Of a stretch of DNA of 9,072 bases, positions 1-7,393 are shown piece after piece (positions within the stretch are counted from its first letter, which is position 1; every line of letters begins with the position of its first letter). Source of the stretch: Gammaproteobacteria bacterium. Its GTDB lineage: Bacteria > Pseudomonadota > Gammaproteobacteria > DSM-16500. The DNA lies in contig SCTP01000015.1 of the NCBI GenBank assembly GCA_004322325.1, positions 1 through 9,072 of the forward strand. The letters run 5' to 3'. The position numbers and the translations under genes are program-made. The notes under the pieces are model-generated. The model was not told where the DNA came from. It did no database searches and saw only the letters and a program-made list of their open reading frames with translations.

Positions 1-1218
1 GCGTATGATCAGCAATGGTTAATGACGCCAGGTGCTCGTCCAATTTCTTTATCCCTGCCATTAATACAGCAGCCATTTAGGGGCGATAGGGTTTATAATT
101 TTTTTGATAATTTGCTTCCTGATAATCCACAAATAAGAGCACGAATTCAAACTAAGTTTCAGATTACAACGAATCAACCTTTCGATTTACTAGCAAGTAT
201 TGGCAGAGATTGTGTGGGGGCAATACAGATCATTGAAGGTGAAGTGCCCGTCTTTAAAAAACAAATTTATCACCAACCATTAGATAAAAAAGAGATTGCT
301 TCTATTTTACGTGGTTATCAGAATTATCCGCTTGGTATGAAGGGTGATTCAGATGAATTTCGGATTTCTATTGCGGGAGCACAAGAAAAATCAGCATTTT
401 TATATCATGATGGCAAATGGGGGAGGCCGCTCGGAGAAACACCAACAAGTCATATTTTTAAATTGCCGATTGGTTATATACAACATCAACAGATGGATTT
501 AAGTGATAGTTGTGAAAATGAATGGTTGTGTACGCAAATTGCAGCGGCGTTTGAGTTATCAGTTGCAAAATGTGACATTTTGTATTTTGAAGAAGTTAAG
601 GTATTAGCAGTAGAGAGGTTTGATCGTAAATTATCGGGTGATAAAACCTGGATCATGAGGCTTCCTCAGGAGGATATGTGTCAAGCGCTTGGTATATCAC
701 CTAATTTGAAATATCAAGCAGATGGTGGTCCAGGGATTAAAGATATCATGCAATTATTAGAGGGATCAGCAAATCCAACGGTCGATCGGGATGCCTTTTT
801 TCGATCGCAAGTTTTATTTTGGTTATTAGCGGCTATTGATGGTCATGCAAAGAATTTTAGTGTTTTTATTGAGCCTGAAGGGAAATATCGTTTAACACCA
901 TTGTACGATGTGATGTCAGCTTATCCTTTGATGGCAAGCAAACAGTTGCAAACGCAAAAGATAAAAATGGCTATGGCATTAAGAGGTAAAAGTATTCATT
1001 ACCACTGGTATGACATACAGCGTCGGCATTTTTTGGAAACAGCAAAAGCGGTGGGCTATTCGGTGGAAAGGGCGGAAAGTATTCTTGATGAAATGCTAGA
1101 AAAAGTGGATGGAGTGATAGATCATCTTTCTAGGCAGCTGCCGAAAGACTTTTCAAACAAGATATCGCAACCGGTTTTTGAAGGGATGTTGGTGGTGAAA
1201 CGTAAGCTGGGGAGGTGA
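1..1218 (+). CDS. hipA: HipA-family serine/threonine kinase toxin, 5' end cut by window edge
   Basis: This is the kinase toxin of a HipBA-type toxin-antitoxin system. The E. coli member phosphorylates glutamyl-tRNA synthetase, which stalls translation and promotes persistence. The frame is open from base 1 and gives 405 residues. The first Met (base 22) is internal, because the preceding codons read YDQQWL and match the E. coli region just before the RPLSLSLPL motif (here RPISLSLPL). About 30 N-terminal residues are missing compared with the 440-residue E. coli protein. Conserved landmarks are FFDNLLPD, the glycine-rich loop AGAQEK (around 373-390), the DLSDS...NE segment (the serine at 508-510 aligns with the autophosphorylated Ser150), RLPQEDMCQ, the catalytic DGHAKNFS (Asp at 838-840) and the metal-binding LTPLYD (Asp at 907-909). 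All catalytic elements are intact, so it is probably functional. The hipB antitoxin gene, usually directly upstream, would lie outside the window. The gene is convergent with the giant gene. Confidence 0.94.
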   Translation, partial: AYDQQWLMTPGARPISLSLPLIQQPFRGDRVYNFFDNLLPDNPQIRARIQTKFQITTNQPFDLLASIGRDCVGAIQIIEGEVPVFKKQIYHQPLDKKEIASILRGYQNYPLGMKGDSDEFRISIAGAQEKSAFLYHDGKWGRPLGETPTSHIFKLPIGYIQHQQMDLSDSCENEWLCTQIAAAFELSVAKCDILYFEEVKVLAVERFDRKLSGDKTWIMRLPQEDMCQALGISPNLKYQADGGPGIKDIMQLLEGSANPTVDRDAFFRSQVLFWLLAAIDGHAKNFSVFIEPEGKYRLTPLYDVMSAYPLMASKQLQTQKIKMAMALRGKSIHYHWYDIQRRHFLETAKAVGYSVERAESILDEMLEKVDGVIDHLSRQLPKDFSNKISQPVFEGMLVVKRKLGR

Positions 1219-1222
1219 GTGT

Positions 1223-1264
1223 TTTCTCCTCACTGGCCACAATTTTCATGGCCAGCGAGAGAAA
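1223..1264. terminator. long imperfect hairpin between convergent genes
   Basis: A perfect 7-bp stem, CTGGCCA (1233-1239) and TGGCCAG (1249-1255), encloses a 9-base loop. After one A/C mismatch it continues as CTC/GAG, and with one bulged C (1228) as TTTCT/AGAAA, giving an arm of about 15 bp. It begins 5 bases after the hipA stop and ends 25 bases before the stop of the giant gene, which suits a shared transcript end. On both strands the T-rich arm precedes the hairpin and the A-rich arm follows it, so there is no U-tract in the usual place for an intrinsic terminator. It may instead be a transcript-end stabiliser or a weak bidirectional terminator. Confidence 0.45.
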
Positions 1265-1289
1265 TGTATCACTTTCATATATTACAATC

Positions 1290-4200
1290 TTAAGGCTTCA
1301 TTGTATTGTTAGTTTTTTTGTTATGATATTGCATAACTCTTCTTTCTGCTTTTAGCTCCAGATAAGCTTCTTTAAGTGCAGGAACTTTCTTAATCAATTT
1401 TAAAAATTCTTTCCCGCGTTTTTTGGTGAAAAGTTCTGGTTGTCTGTCGAGATGATAATGTTCATCTCGAAGAGTGTCTCCCAGTGTTTTCTTAGTTAGG
1501 AGACCGCACAGTAGTATAGCTTCTGCGTATTCCTTACTAGGAGCTTGTTCAATAATTATCGCTTTCTCTGCTCCAAAATATTCTCTATAACTTCTTACTT
1601 GGCTCATTGCGATTAATAAAATTTCCTCACTTGGAAATTTCTCTCCTCCAGGAGATTTCATGGTCATGGTTTTTTCATACTTGGCTACTAATAAATTAGT
1701 GAGTTTTTCAATTGGCTTTTTGGTAAATAAAGAATGACCATCGGGGTCTTTTATTCCATTTTTTCTTAATTCTTTTTTGATGTTCTCGTGATTAATTTCT
1801 TTTCTTTTCTCACGCAGTGTTTGCAGTATGCCTTTGAAGAGTTTTTCAAGCTCAGGTTGAGTAGCGATGTTTTTATTGACAAGAATGTCTTGAAAATACT
1901 TATTTTCTGTTGCGAATTTTTCAGCGGTACTAGCTAATTTCTTCGCCATAGTATCCAATTGTAAAGGCTTTGGAATATAATTTAGGTCAGAGTAAGGAAC
2001 CCTTTGTGGACCAAAATGCTCTATAAATTGAAAGCCATCTGTATTGCCAGGATTAGTTGGATGTGTATTAATGCGAACTTCATTTAGCTTAATCATGCTA
2101 GTTGGAGGTGCGCTAGCTTCAGCCCTCATCCTGTAGCCTTCAGTCGTCGTCCCGCTAGAAAATGGAGCTGTGTGCTCTTTTAACCATGCGTCATAAGTTT
2201 TATTATTAGGAAGTGAGATAACTTCGGATGTTGCTGTAAACGTTGCTTTATTTTTTAATTTTCTAAGCTCCGTCAGCGTTTGAAGAGGCGCCTGCACCAT
2301 CTTTAAGGTTTCATCTTTACGAAGAGCCTTATTTTGAAATATCTCAAACATCTTCGGTGCAAATATTTCGTCAATTTTTTTCTTAATAGTTGGAAAGGCA
2401 TCTTGTTGCAAATCATAATTTGAAGCCGTTGCTGAAAGAATACGATGAATTCTCAAAAGAGTATGCCGAGCTGCTCTGTTTTTTGTATTTTCTGCTATCT
2501 TCATAAGATGTGCGAGTTGTTTTAGTAACTCGCGGTGTAGATCATCTGCGTTTGTTGGAAGTGGGGGAGCAGAAGCATTTTCATCTTCAATATCATCCGA
2601 GGTATCATCACTAACAGAAATAACAGAGGAAGAGTCACTAGAAGAATAAGAAGCAGCAGGAGCAGTGGCAATCTTAGAATCAACATCCGAACCAGCATCA
2701 GAACCAACATCTGACGAATTCTCAAAAGCCTCAGAAGAAAAATTATTATGAAGATCAGGGTTTATGCCTAATAATATGTTAATGCTGGACTTAACTTTAC
2801 GAATCCCGTTAGGGGTAAGAGGAGCATCGGGGACGATAATATCTTGCATGCCATTATTTTTTAATGCTTCTTCAATCGTTCCTTTTCGATAAGTGTATTC
2901 GCCAGTTCGGTGGTAAGCTGCATAAGTTTCATTTAAAACATTAGTAACTATGTTGAGAATATTATTTAATTGTTCACGAGAGCGTTTGTCTAGTTTCTTG
3001 CAAATAGATCTTGCAGATTGTTCGCTCTTAATCTCTGACACAAGGCCGTTAACATCTTCCTTGAAAAGATAGATTTTATCGAAGCATTCAATAGTGTCTG
3101 GTATAATTTTCTTCAATGTTGCTTCAAAGGTTCCTAGTTTATATCTGTTACTTTGAGAAGAAGTCTTATTTAAAATGTCTTGTAATTGTTCATCAGTGCA
3201 TGTTGCTAGGCTGTCACAAATGGCGCACATAAGTGCGGAGCGCAATTCTGATACTTTCTTCTCAAGTTTAGTTGTAAGTTTGGTAATCTCTTCCTGGGTA
3301 AGATGAATGCCTGAGTATCGCTGCTCAATCATTCCCTTTATGTTCTCCCCACCTTTTTCAACCAATGCTGCTTCAAAAGTTCCTGCTTTATATGTTTTAG
3401 CTTGAGAAGAGGCCGCCTCTAAAATTGCTTGTAATTGCCTAGGAGTGCACTGATTTAGGCTGTTGGAGATCTCCCTGAAGAGTTCCTTACGCTTAGCATC
3501 TAGTGTTACATCTATATCTGGCATTTCCATAGAATCTAGGGGAGTAGGGGCTGATGATTTTGTCATTGGATTTTTTCCTGCATTAAATTTGCTACCAGGA
3601 ATACCTGGTCCTGGTTTAGTTAAGGTTGTTTGAAGCGCAGAGAAAGATAAATTTAATTTATCTAAGTCCGCCTTTAACCCCTCGATTTGTTTTGAAAGAT
3701 TTTCTATCGTTCCAGGTTCTAAAGCAAGGTTTTTTTTGTTCGCAGATTTTTTTACTGCCTTTACTTTTTTAGTAAGTTCTTCTAACTTAGTCTTAAATTG
3801 GATTGAATTATGCTCATCTATAAAAGTCTGGATTATATTTTTATCGCTTTCTTGTGCGGAAGCGACGAAAGCAGAAACGTTAGTTCTGAATTTTTTATAT
3901 TGTTGAGAAATAGCTTTCAGCTCGTTTGTGAGATCTTTGAGGATGGCAGTTAGCTGTTTGGATTCTTCTGATTTTGGGATTTTTGTATTGTGGAATATTT
4001 TACGAATTCTAGTAAATATTTTGTCAGCATCTTTTTTTGTTGCTGGCTTTTGTTCTTGTGGAGAGTTGCTAGAGCTTGATGCTGGAGTAGAGGCTGGGTT
4101 ATTCTGCACTTGTTTTGATGATGCTTCTTTAATGGATGTAATGGATGGTATAAGCTGCTCAATCTCGTCAGCTGTGAGGTAAGACAAGGGAGGATTGGGG

Positions 4201-7200
4201 AACAACAGCGGGACTACACCTCCCATTCCGTTAGCGCTCAATATTTCTTCAAAGGTTCCCCGTATATATTGTTCTTTGTTCTTCGCAGCGTTTGTAGCTG
4301 CATCATGAATTTTCTGTAATTGATGAGGGTTGCACTCTGTCAGGCTATTGCAAATAGTATCTCTGAGAGCTTCGCTTATAGCATCCTTGTTATCACTAGA
4401 TGTATTTTTCTTCTTCTTTGATTCTGTTTTTGCTTTCTCAATACGTTTGATAAGAGGTTGAATCTCTTGAGAAGTAAGAGGGCCGCCTTGAATAAAAAGG
4501 TTTTTCATACCTTGGGCCTGTAAAGTTTCTTCGAACTGCCACTCTTTATAATCATTTTCATTAGCTTGTTGTTTAGCCACTTCTGAAATTTTTTGTAATT
4601 GATCATGCTTACACTTTTCTAGTTGGCTTTTAATTTGTGCTAAAAGTACTGAGTGACCTTGAGCTAAATCTTGCCTTAATAAATCTAAATTTTCCATCTC
4701 ACCTGAATCTGAGGAAGTAGAAGAGGCTGATGAAGTTGGCTCTAGATCATTTGTTAGTTGCGATATTTCATACTCTTGCTTTACAAGCAGTTTCTCAAGT
4801 TCTTTTGCCTCATTTACAGCTTGCTGATGCAAGGTTAAGTTTCCTTCTAGCGCTAAAATAATTTTTTTAAATTCCTTAAGTTGTTCTACATCTCTTTCGG
4901 TTTCTTTGAAATCAGGGTTATTAAAGGATGCTGTTATCTTTTCTGCTATTTCTATCTGTGGCAGAAATATGTTATAGGATTCATGTAGCTTAAGTAGGTT
5001 GTTGAAATGTTTTATCTTTGCAGAGTTATCTTCAGAGAGTTCCATGTCGATAACAATCTTGGTCATTATATTCACATCAGAATGGATGTCTTCAACTTTC
5101 TTTTTAATGGCATCTATCCTTCTCTTAATTTCCTCCAGCTCAGATACATCTCGTAGTGCGAGTCGGTGTGATGAAACGCGTCGTCTCGGTGTTCGTTGGG
5201 GTGGTATTTTTGGTATGTTTGATAATGCTTCTTGAATGGGTTCTATAAGTTGACTAATATCATCGACTGTAAGCTGAATGTTAGGGTGCTGCCCAATAAT
5301 TTCTTTCATTCCATTATCGTTCAATGCTTTTGTAAATTTTTTTGTATCTGTATTATTATTGCGGGAAGGCAGTGTTACATGAAGGGCTGCATTACGAATA
5401 TTATTTAATTCATCAGGGCTGCATTTTTTTAGGTTATCACGAATAAGGTGGATGAAATTTTCTTTCTTAGGTAAGCTTGATATCAATTGCGATATTTCAT
5501 CTGCCTTCTTTCGTAATAACGTTAAATTCTCGAAGCGAGATTGAAAATCTAGTTTTTCTTCTTTTTTATTTATCTTAACTAAGGCATTTAATACATCCCT
5601 TCTTGCGCGAGATATATTCTCATCATTTTCTTGATAAGTGTTTATATCTTCTAGATGCTTAGTGAAAATTGCTGCTAACGCGTTTTGTTCTCCATCTATA
5701 ATTAAATTTAAAGCATTGTTTGCAGCAGTTTGATAGGGTGTTATGTCTTGCTCTAGGCGTGAAGTAAACTCTGCGAGTTGCTTAAGTTGTATTAATTCTT
5801 CTTCAGTCTTTCTGTTACTATTGTTAGTAGATTCTTCTCTCTTTTGTGCTGTTTCTATTTTTTCTAGGAATGTACTATAAGTTTTTTCTAGAGCTGATAG
5901 GTCGTGTAAATATTTTTCTAGTATTTTTTCTCTTTCCTCTAAGGAGCTATCTTCAGAGGCGTGTGTATACATGGCAGTAATATCTTGTTTCATTATATTC
6001 ACATCAGAATAGATGTCTTCAACTTTCTTTTTAACAGCTTCTATCGTTCTCTTAATTTTTTCCAGGTCAGGCACATCTGGTAGTTTTTCTTTAGCACTAT
6101 CAGGAAGATTTGGCATAGCCCCATACTTATTCTGATTCTTTGCGAGTACCCATGGTTGAGGTTTTGGTGGGTTATTAGATTGAGCGTTTAAAGGGAATTT
6201 TTCTGATGGAATATGTGTTCTCAGTCTTCGATGAGGTATGTCACCGGTTGGTTTTGATTGATTATCAGATTGAATTTTGGACATATCTTTGTATATAGCA
6301 GACATGAATCCTAATCGATTTTTATAATCGTTGATTGCTTCTGTAAGGTCTTCGAGGCGATTGACTTTCAAAGTCTCTGTTAAGAAATTTAATATTATTC
6401 TAGGATTAGATTCTTCTTTTTTCTTCAACTCAATTAAATCAAGCGTTTTCACGATTCCTTGTATTTTATGCTCTAGCCAAGTTTGTGCATCCTTTAATAT
6501 AGCGGTGTGGTTTTGCGGATTTGCTTCTATATTTTTTTCTATAACCTCGTCAGGATAGAGAAAATTATAAATAGTAGTTAAAGCAAATTCCCAACTCTTG
6601 TTATTTTCTTTGTCTGGGTATCTTTGGATAGATAAATTTGTTTTTGTTTCTTCAAGTAATTCTTTTAACTGGTTGAGTTGCTGAGCAAGATTTTCACACT
6701 GTGTTGTATATATCATTTTTTCTAGTCTAGGAGCTTTCATCGCCATTTCTGTCGAGATTAGTAGGATTTTCCTAGAATTTTCAGAGATTTTTTCTGGAGT
6801 TAATGTTTCTAGAAACTTTAATTTTTCATCTACTTGATTTTTTATCTCATCTATTTCTTTTTGCCGATCAGCATCGTCTGTCTTTAAGTTGTTTAGATTA
6901 TGTTGCTGTTGAGTTAAATAGAGAGTTAACTCAGTTGCGGTGACGTTCTCTTCAAGGTCTTGTAATTTTTCAGGGGAGAAAAAGGTAAGAGAGTTTAGTT
7001 TATATAGTTGCGAAAGAAGAGAATCTGCACGATGTTTTAAATTCGAAGATGAGTGAGAAGCTGTCTTGATTTTTTTAATTTGTTTATTAATGCCAATTAA
7101 TTTTTTGTTGATATCCTCAAACTTTTTAAAATTTTCCTGTCTTAATAAATATTGATTTATTGTATTGGAAAGTTCGTCGTATGCTCTTACAATTTCATCG

Positions 7201-7355
7201 TTTAAGTAGAGGTAACCGTCTCTTGATGCTTTGTAGTCATCTAGCAATTTTTTTGCTTGAGATAAGGAATCTGGATTTTTATCCAGATTCAATTCTTCCG
7301 TTGCCTTTTTAATAATCTTTATAATATTTTTATCTTTTAAATTCACCTTTGGCAT
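1290..7355 (-). CDS. giant modular coiled-coil repeat protein, 2021 aa, function unknown
   Basis: I do not recognise a named family. The start is ATG at 7353-7355, with GAGGG at 7364-7368 eight bases upstream, and there is a stop at 1290-1292. Layout by residue: 1 to about 370, Lys/Glu-rich coiled-coil; 371-424, Pro/Asn/Arg linker; 425-631, coiled-coil unit A1; 632-713, module R1; 714-733, basic linker (PRRR); 734-902, coiled-coil unit A2; 903-979, R2; 995-1078, R3; about 1079-1115, Ser/Pro/Gln linker; about 1115-1240, coiled-coil; about 1240-1290, Gly/Pro/Ser linker; 1291-1529, R4-R6 back to back; 1530-1603, acidic Ser/Asp linker; 1604-2021, C-terminal domain shared with the neighbouring gene. 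No signal peptide, membrane segment, Walker motif or recognisable catalytic motif is seen. The protein is probably soluble. A role as a scaffold or exported effector is possible from architecture only. The frame is unbroken over 6 kb, which argues that it is maintained by selection. Confidence 0.9.
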   Translation of the reverse strand: MPKVNLKDKNIIKIIKKATEELNLDKNPDSLSQAKKLLDDYKASRDGYLYLNDEIVRAYDELSNTINQYLLRQENFKKFEDINKKLIGINKQIKKIKTASHSSSNLKHRADSLLSQLYKLNSLTFFSPEKLQDLEENVTATELTLYLTQQQHNLNNLKTDDADRQKEIDEIKNQVDEKLKFLETLTPEKISENSRKILLISTEMAMKAPRLEKMIYTTQCENLAQQLNQLKELLEETKTNLSIQRYPDKENNKSWEFALTTIYNFLYPDEVIEKNIEANPQNHTAILKDAQTWLEHKIQGIVKTLDLIELKKKEESNPRIILNFLTETLKVNRLEDLTEAINDYKNRLGFMSAIYKDMSKIQSDNQSKPTGDIPHRRLRTHIPSEKFPLNAQSNNPPKPQPWVLAKNQNKYGAMPNLPDSAKEKLPDVPDLEKIKRTIEAVKKKVEDIYSDVNIMKQDITAMYTHASEDSSLEEREKILEKYLHDLSALEKTYSTFLEKIETAQKREESTNNSNRKTEEELIQLKQLAEFTSRLEQDITPYQTAANNALNLIIDGEQNALAAIFTKHLEDINTYQENDENISRARRDVLNALVKINKKEEKLDFQSRFENLTLLRKKADEISQLISSLPKKENFIHLIRDNLKKCSPDELNNIRNAALHVTLPSRNNNTDTKKFTKALNDNGMKEIIGQHPNIQLTVDDISQLIEPIQEALSNIPKIPPQRTPRRRVSSHRLALRDVSELEEIKRRIDAIKKKVEDIHSDVNIMTKIVIDMELSEDNSAKIKHFNNLLKLHESYNIFLPQIEIAEKITASFNNPDFKETERDVEQLKEFKKIILALEGNLTLHQQAVNEAKELEKLLVKQEYEISQLTNDLEPTSSASSTSSDSGEMENLDLLRQDLAQGHSVLLAQIKSQLEKCKHDQLQKISEVAKQQANENDYKEWQFEETLQAQGMKNLFIQGGPLTSQEIQPLIKRIEKAKTESKKKKNTSSDNKDAISEALRDTICNSLTECNPHQLQKIHDAATNAAKNKEQYIRGTFEEILSANGMGGVVPLLFPNPPLSYLTADEIEQLIPSITSIKEASSKQVQNNPASTPASSSSNSPQEQKPATKKDADKIFTRIRKIFHNTKIPKSEESKQLTAILKDLTNELKAISQQYKKFRTNVSAFVASAQESDKNIIQTFIDEHNSIQFKTKLEELTKKVKAVKKSANKKNLALEPGTIENLSKQIEGLKADLDKLNLSFSALQTTLTKPGPGIPGSKFNAGKNPMTKSSAPTPLDSMEMPDIDVTLDAKRKELFREISNSLNQCTPRQLQAILEAASSQAKTYKAGTFEAALVEKGGENIKGMIEQRYSGIHLTQEEITKLTTKLEKKVSELRSALMCAICDSLATCTDEQLQDILNKTSSQSNRYKLGTFEATLKKIIPDTIECFDKIYLFKEDVNGLVSEIKSEQSARSICKKLDKRSREQLNNILNIVTNVLNETYAAYHRTGEYTYRKGTIEEALKNNGMQDIIVPDAPLTPNGIRKVKSSINILLGINPDLHNNFSSEAFENSSDVGSDAGSDVDSKIATAPAASYSSSDSSSVISVSDDTSDDIEDENASAPPLPTNADDLHRELLKQLAHLMKIAENTKNRAARHTLLRIHRILSATASNYDLQQDAFPTIKKKIDEIFAPKMFEIFQNKALRKDETLKMVQAPLQTLTELRKLKNKATFTATSEVISLPNNKTYDAWLKEHTAPFSSGTTTEGYRMRAEASAPPTSMIKLNEVRINTHPTNPGNTDGFQFIEHFGPQRVPYSDLNYIPKPLQLDTMAKKLASTAEKFATENKYFQDILVNKNIATQPELEKLFKGILQTLREKRKEINHENIKKELRKNGIKDPDGHSLFTKKPIEKLTNLLVAKYEKTMTMKSPGGEKFPSEEILLIAMSQVRSYREYFGAEKAIIIEQAPSKEYAEAILLCGLLTKKTLGDTLRDEHYHLDRQPELFTKKRGKEFLKLIKKVPALKEAYLELKAERRVMQYHNKKTNNTMKP
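1293..2546 (-). other. shared C-terminal domain, giant copy (residues 1604-2021)
   Basis: The domain of about 418 residues aligns end to end with 7481-8719, at roughly half identical residues by eye. Conserved blocks are AENTxNRxARHxLLxIHR, APPTxMI, NEVRIN, IEHF, YSDL, GIKDP, KSPGGxKFPS, EILLIAM, QVRSYRExFG, LRD...YHLDR and QYHN. It is mixed alpha-helical with many charged conserved residues. I know of no family with this set of motifs and propose no activity. Confidence 0.85.
1665..1862 (-). repeat. possible divergent module inside the C-terminal domain
   Basis: This encodes residues about 1832-1897. The order TQPELEKLF, ENIKKEL, RKNGIKD, LFTKKPIEKLTNLL follows the module order of (C)TPxQLQxI, GTFEEAL, KNNGMQD, PLTxxEIxxLI. 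The paralog keeps the same pattern at 7844-8040 (ENIIKEL, NDKGIKD, LLTKKPVDQLADLL). The match is by pattern only and could be convergent helical periodicity. Confidence 0.45.
2547..2768 (-). other. acidic Ser/Asp low-complexity linker in the giant protein
   Basis: This encodes residues 1530-1603, including the short repeats GSDAGSDVDS and SSSDSSSVISVSDD, followed by DDIEDEN and APPLP. It separates the module array from the C-terminal domain and is probably disordered. A proline-rich segment takes its place in the neighbouring paralog. Confidence 0.7.
2769..3023 (-). repeat. module R6 (residues about 1445-1529)
   Basis: Elements in order are SICKKLDKRSREQLNNI, a longer Tyr-rich insert (AAYHRTGEYTYR), KGTIEEAL, KNNGMQDI, and APLTPNGIRKV. 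The cysteine before the QL motif is replaced by arginine. It is followed by the acidic linker and the shared C-terminal domain. Confidence 0.78.
3024..3242 (-). repeat. module R5, degenerate (residues about 1372-1444)
   Basis: The first half is well preserved (CAICDSLATCTDEQLQDI, then LGTFEATL). The NGM turn and the PLT motif are lost and replaced by a cysteine-containing hydrophobic stretch ending in VNGLVSEI. It is directly joined to R4 and R6. Confidence 0.75.
3243..3485 (-). repeat. module R4 (residues about 1291-1371)
   Basis: Elements in order are REISNSLNQCTPRQLQAI, AGTFEAAL, a GG in place of NGM, and HLTQEEITKLTTKL. It is the first of three modules joined without spacers. Confidence 0.82.
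4122..4373 (-). repeat. module R3 (residues about 995-1078)
   Basis: Elements in order are DTICNSLTECNPHQLQKI, RGTFEEIL, SANGM, and LTADEIEQLIPSI. It is separated from R2 only by a short Lys/Ser linker, with no coil. Its last element is the closest match to the module tail at the 5' end of the neighbouring paralog (LSAEAIQRLIPAL). Confidence 0.82.
4419..4649 (-). repeat. module R2 (residues about 903-979)
   Basis: Elements in order are AQIKSQLEKCKHDQLQKI, WQFEETL, QAQGM, and GPLTSQEIQPLIKRI. It follows coil unit A2 in the same way that R1 follows A1, so coil plus module appears to be the duplicated unit. Confidence 0.82.
5064..5156 (-). repeat. coiled-coil unit duplication, copy A2 core
   Basis: This encodes residues 734-764, including KKKVEDIHSDVNIM, and pairs with copy A1 at 5991-6083. 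Most of the 11 differences are conservative at protein level (for example EAV/DAI and Tyr/His). This core is much closer than the surrounding coil, which suggests either recent duplication or local gene conversion. Confidence 0.85.
5217..5462 (-). repeat. module R1 (residues about 632-713)
   Basis: This is a helical module with the order LIRDNLKKCSPDELNNI, then KKFTKAL, NDNGM, and IQLTVDDISQLIEPI. It fits the consensus I-x3-L-x2-C-x3-(Q/E)L-x2-I, (T/K)FEExL, NGM, LTxxEIxxLI. It is the most insert-rich copy, with an Asn/Thr stretch before the FTKAL element. It follows coil unit A1. Confidence 0.8.
5991..6083 (-). repeat. coiled-coil unit duplication, copy A1 core
   Basis: This encodes residues 425-455 of the giant protein, including KKKVEDIYSDVNIM. 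By my ungapped alignment it matches 82 of 93 bases with 5064-5156, 927 bases (309 codons) away. The similarity continues at protein level through the coil that follows (SYxxFLxxIExAxK-like and EQLKxF/LIQLKQL-like segments). It marks an internal duplication of a unit made of coiled-coil plus module. Confidence 0.85.
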
Positions 7356-7363
7356 AAGTACAA

Positions 7364-7368
7364 CCCTC
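7364..7368 (-). promoter_or_regulatory. Shine-Dalgarno site of the giant gene
   Basis: GAGGG on the minus strand lies 8 bases before ATG 7353-7355. It sits in a small GC-rich patch (GAGGCGCGAGGG) in an otherwise very AT-rich spacer. It supports this ATG as the start. Confidence 0.7.
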
Positions 7369-7393
7369 GCGCCTCGTTTTAATAACTTATATT

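Noticed and set aside
1290..1400. Glutamate-rich C-terminal export signal (E-block) on the giant protein
   Set aside because: The last 30 residues are mostly basic and polar, with only scattered Glu. The pattern is not clear enough to claim a Dot/Icm signal.
2522..2725. 67-codon minus-strand frame, very Leu/Met rich
   Set aside because: It lies wholly inside the giant gene in another frame and is an out-of-frame reading of the Ser/Asp repeat DNA. No SD supports it.
3565..3600. Gly/Lys-rich GSKFNAGKN segment resembling a Walker A motif
   Set aside because: The spacing is wrong (five residues between G and GK) and GK is followed by Asn, not Ser/Thr. It lies in a Gly/Pro/Ser linker with no Walker B nearby, so an SMC-like ATPase is not supported.
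3928..6558. Several open frames of 70-84 codons within 1290-7355 on both strands
   Set aside because: All are shadows of the long conserved frame, with biased composition and no ribosome site or recognisable family.
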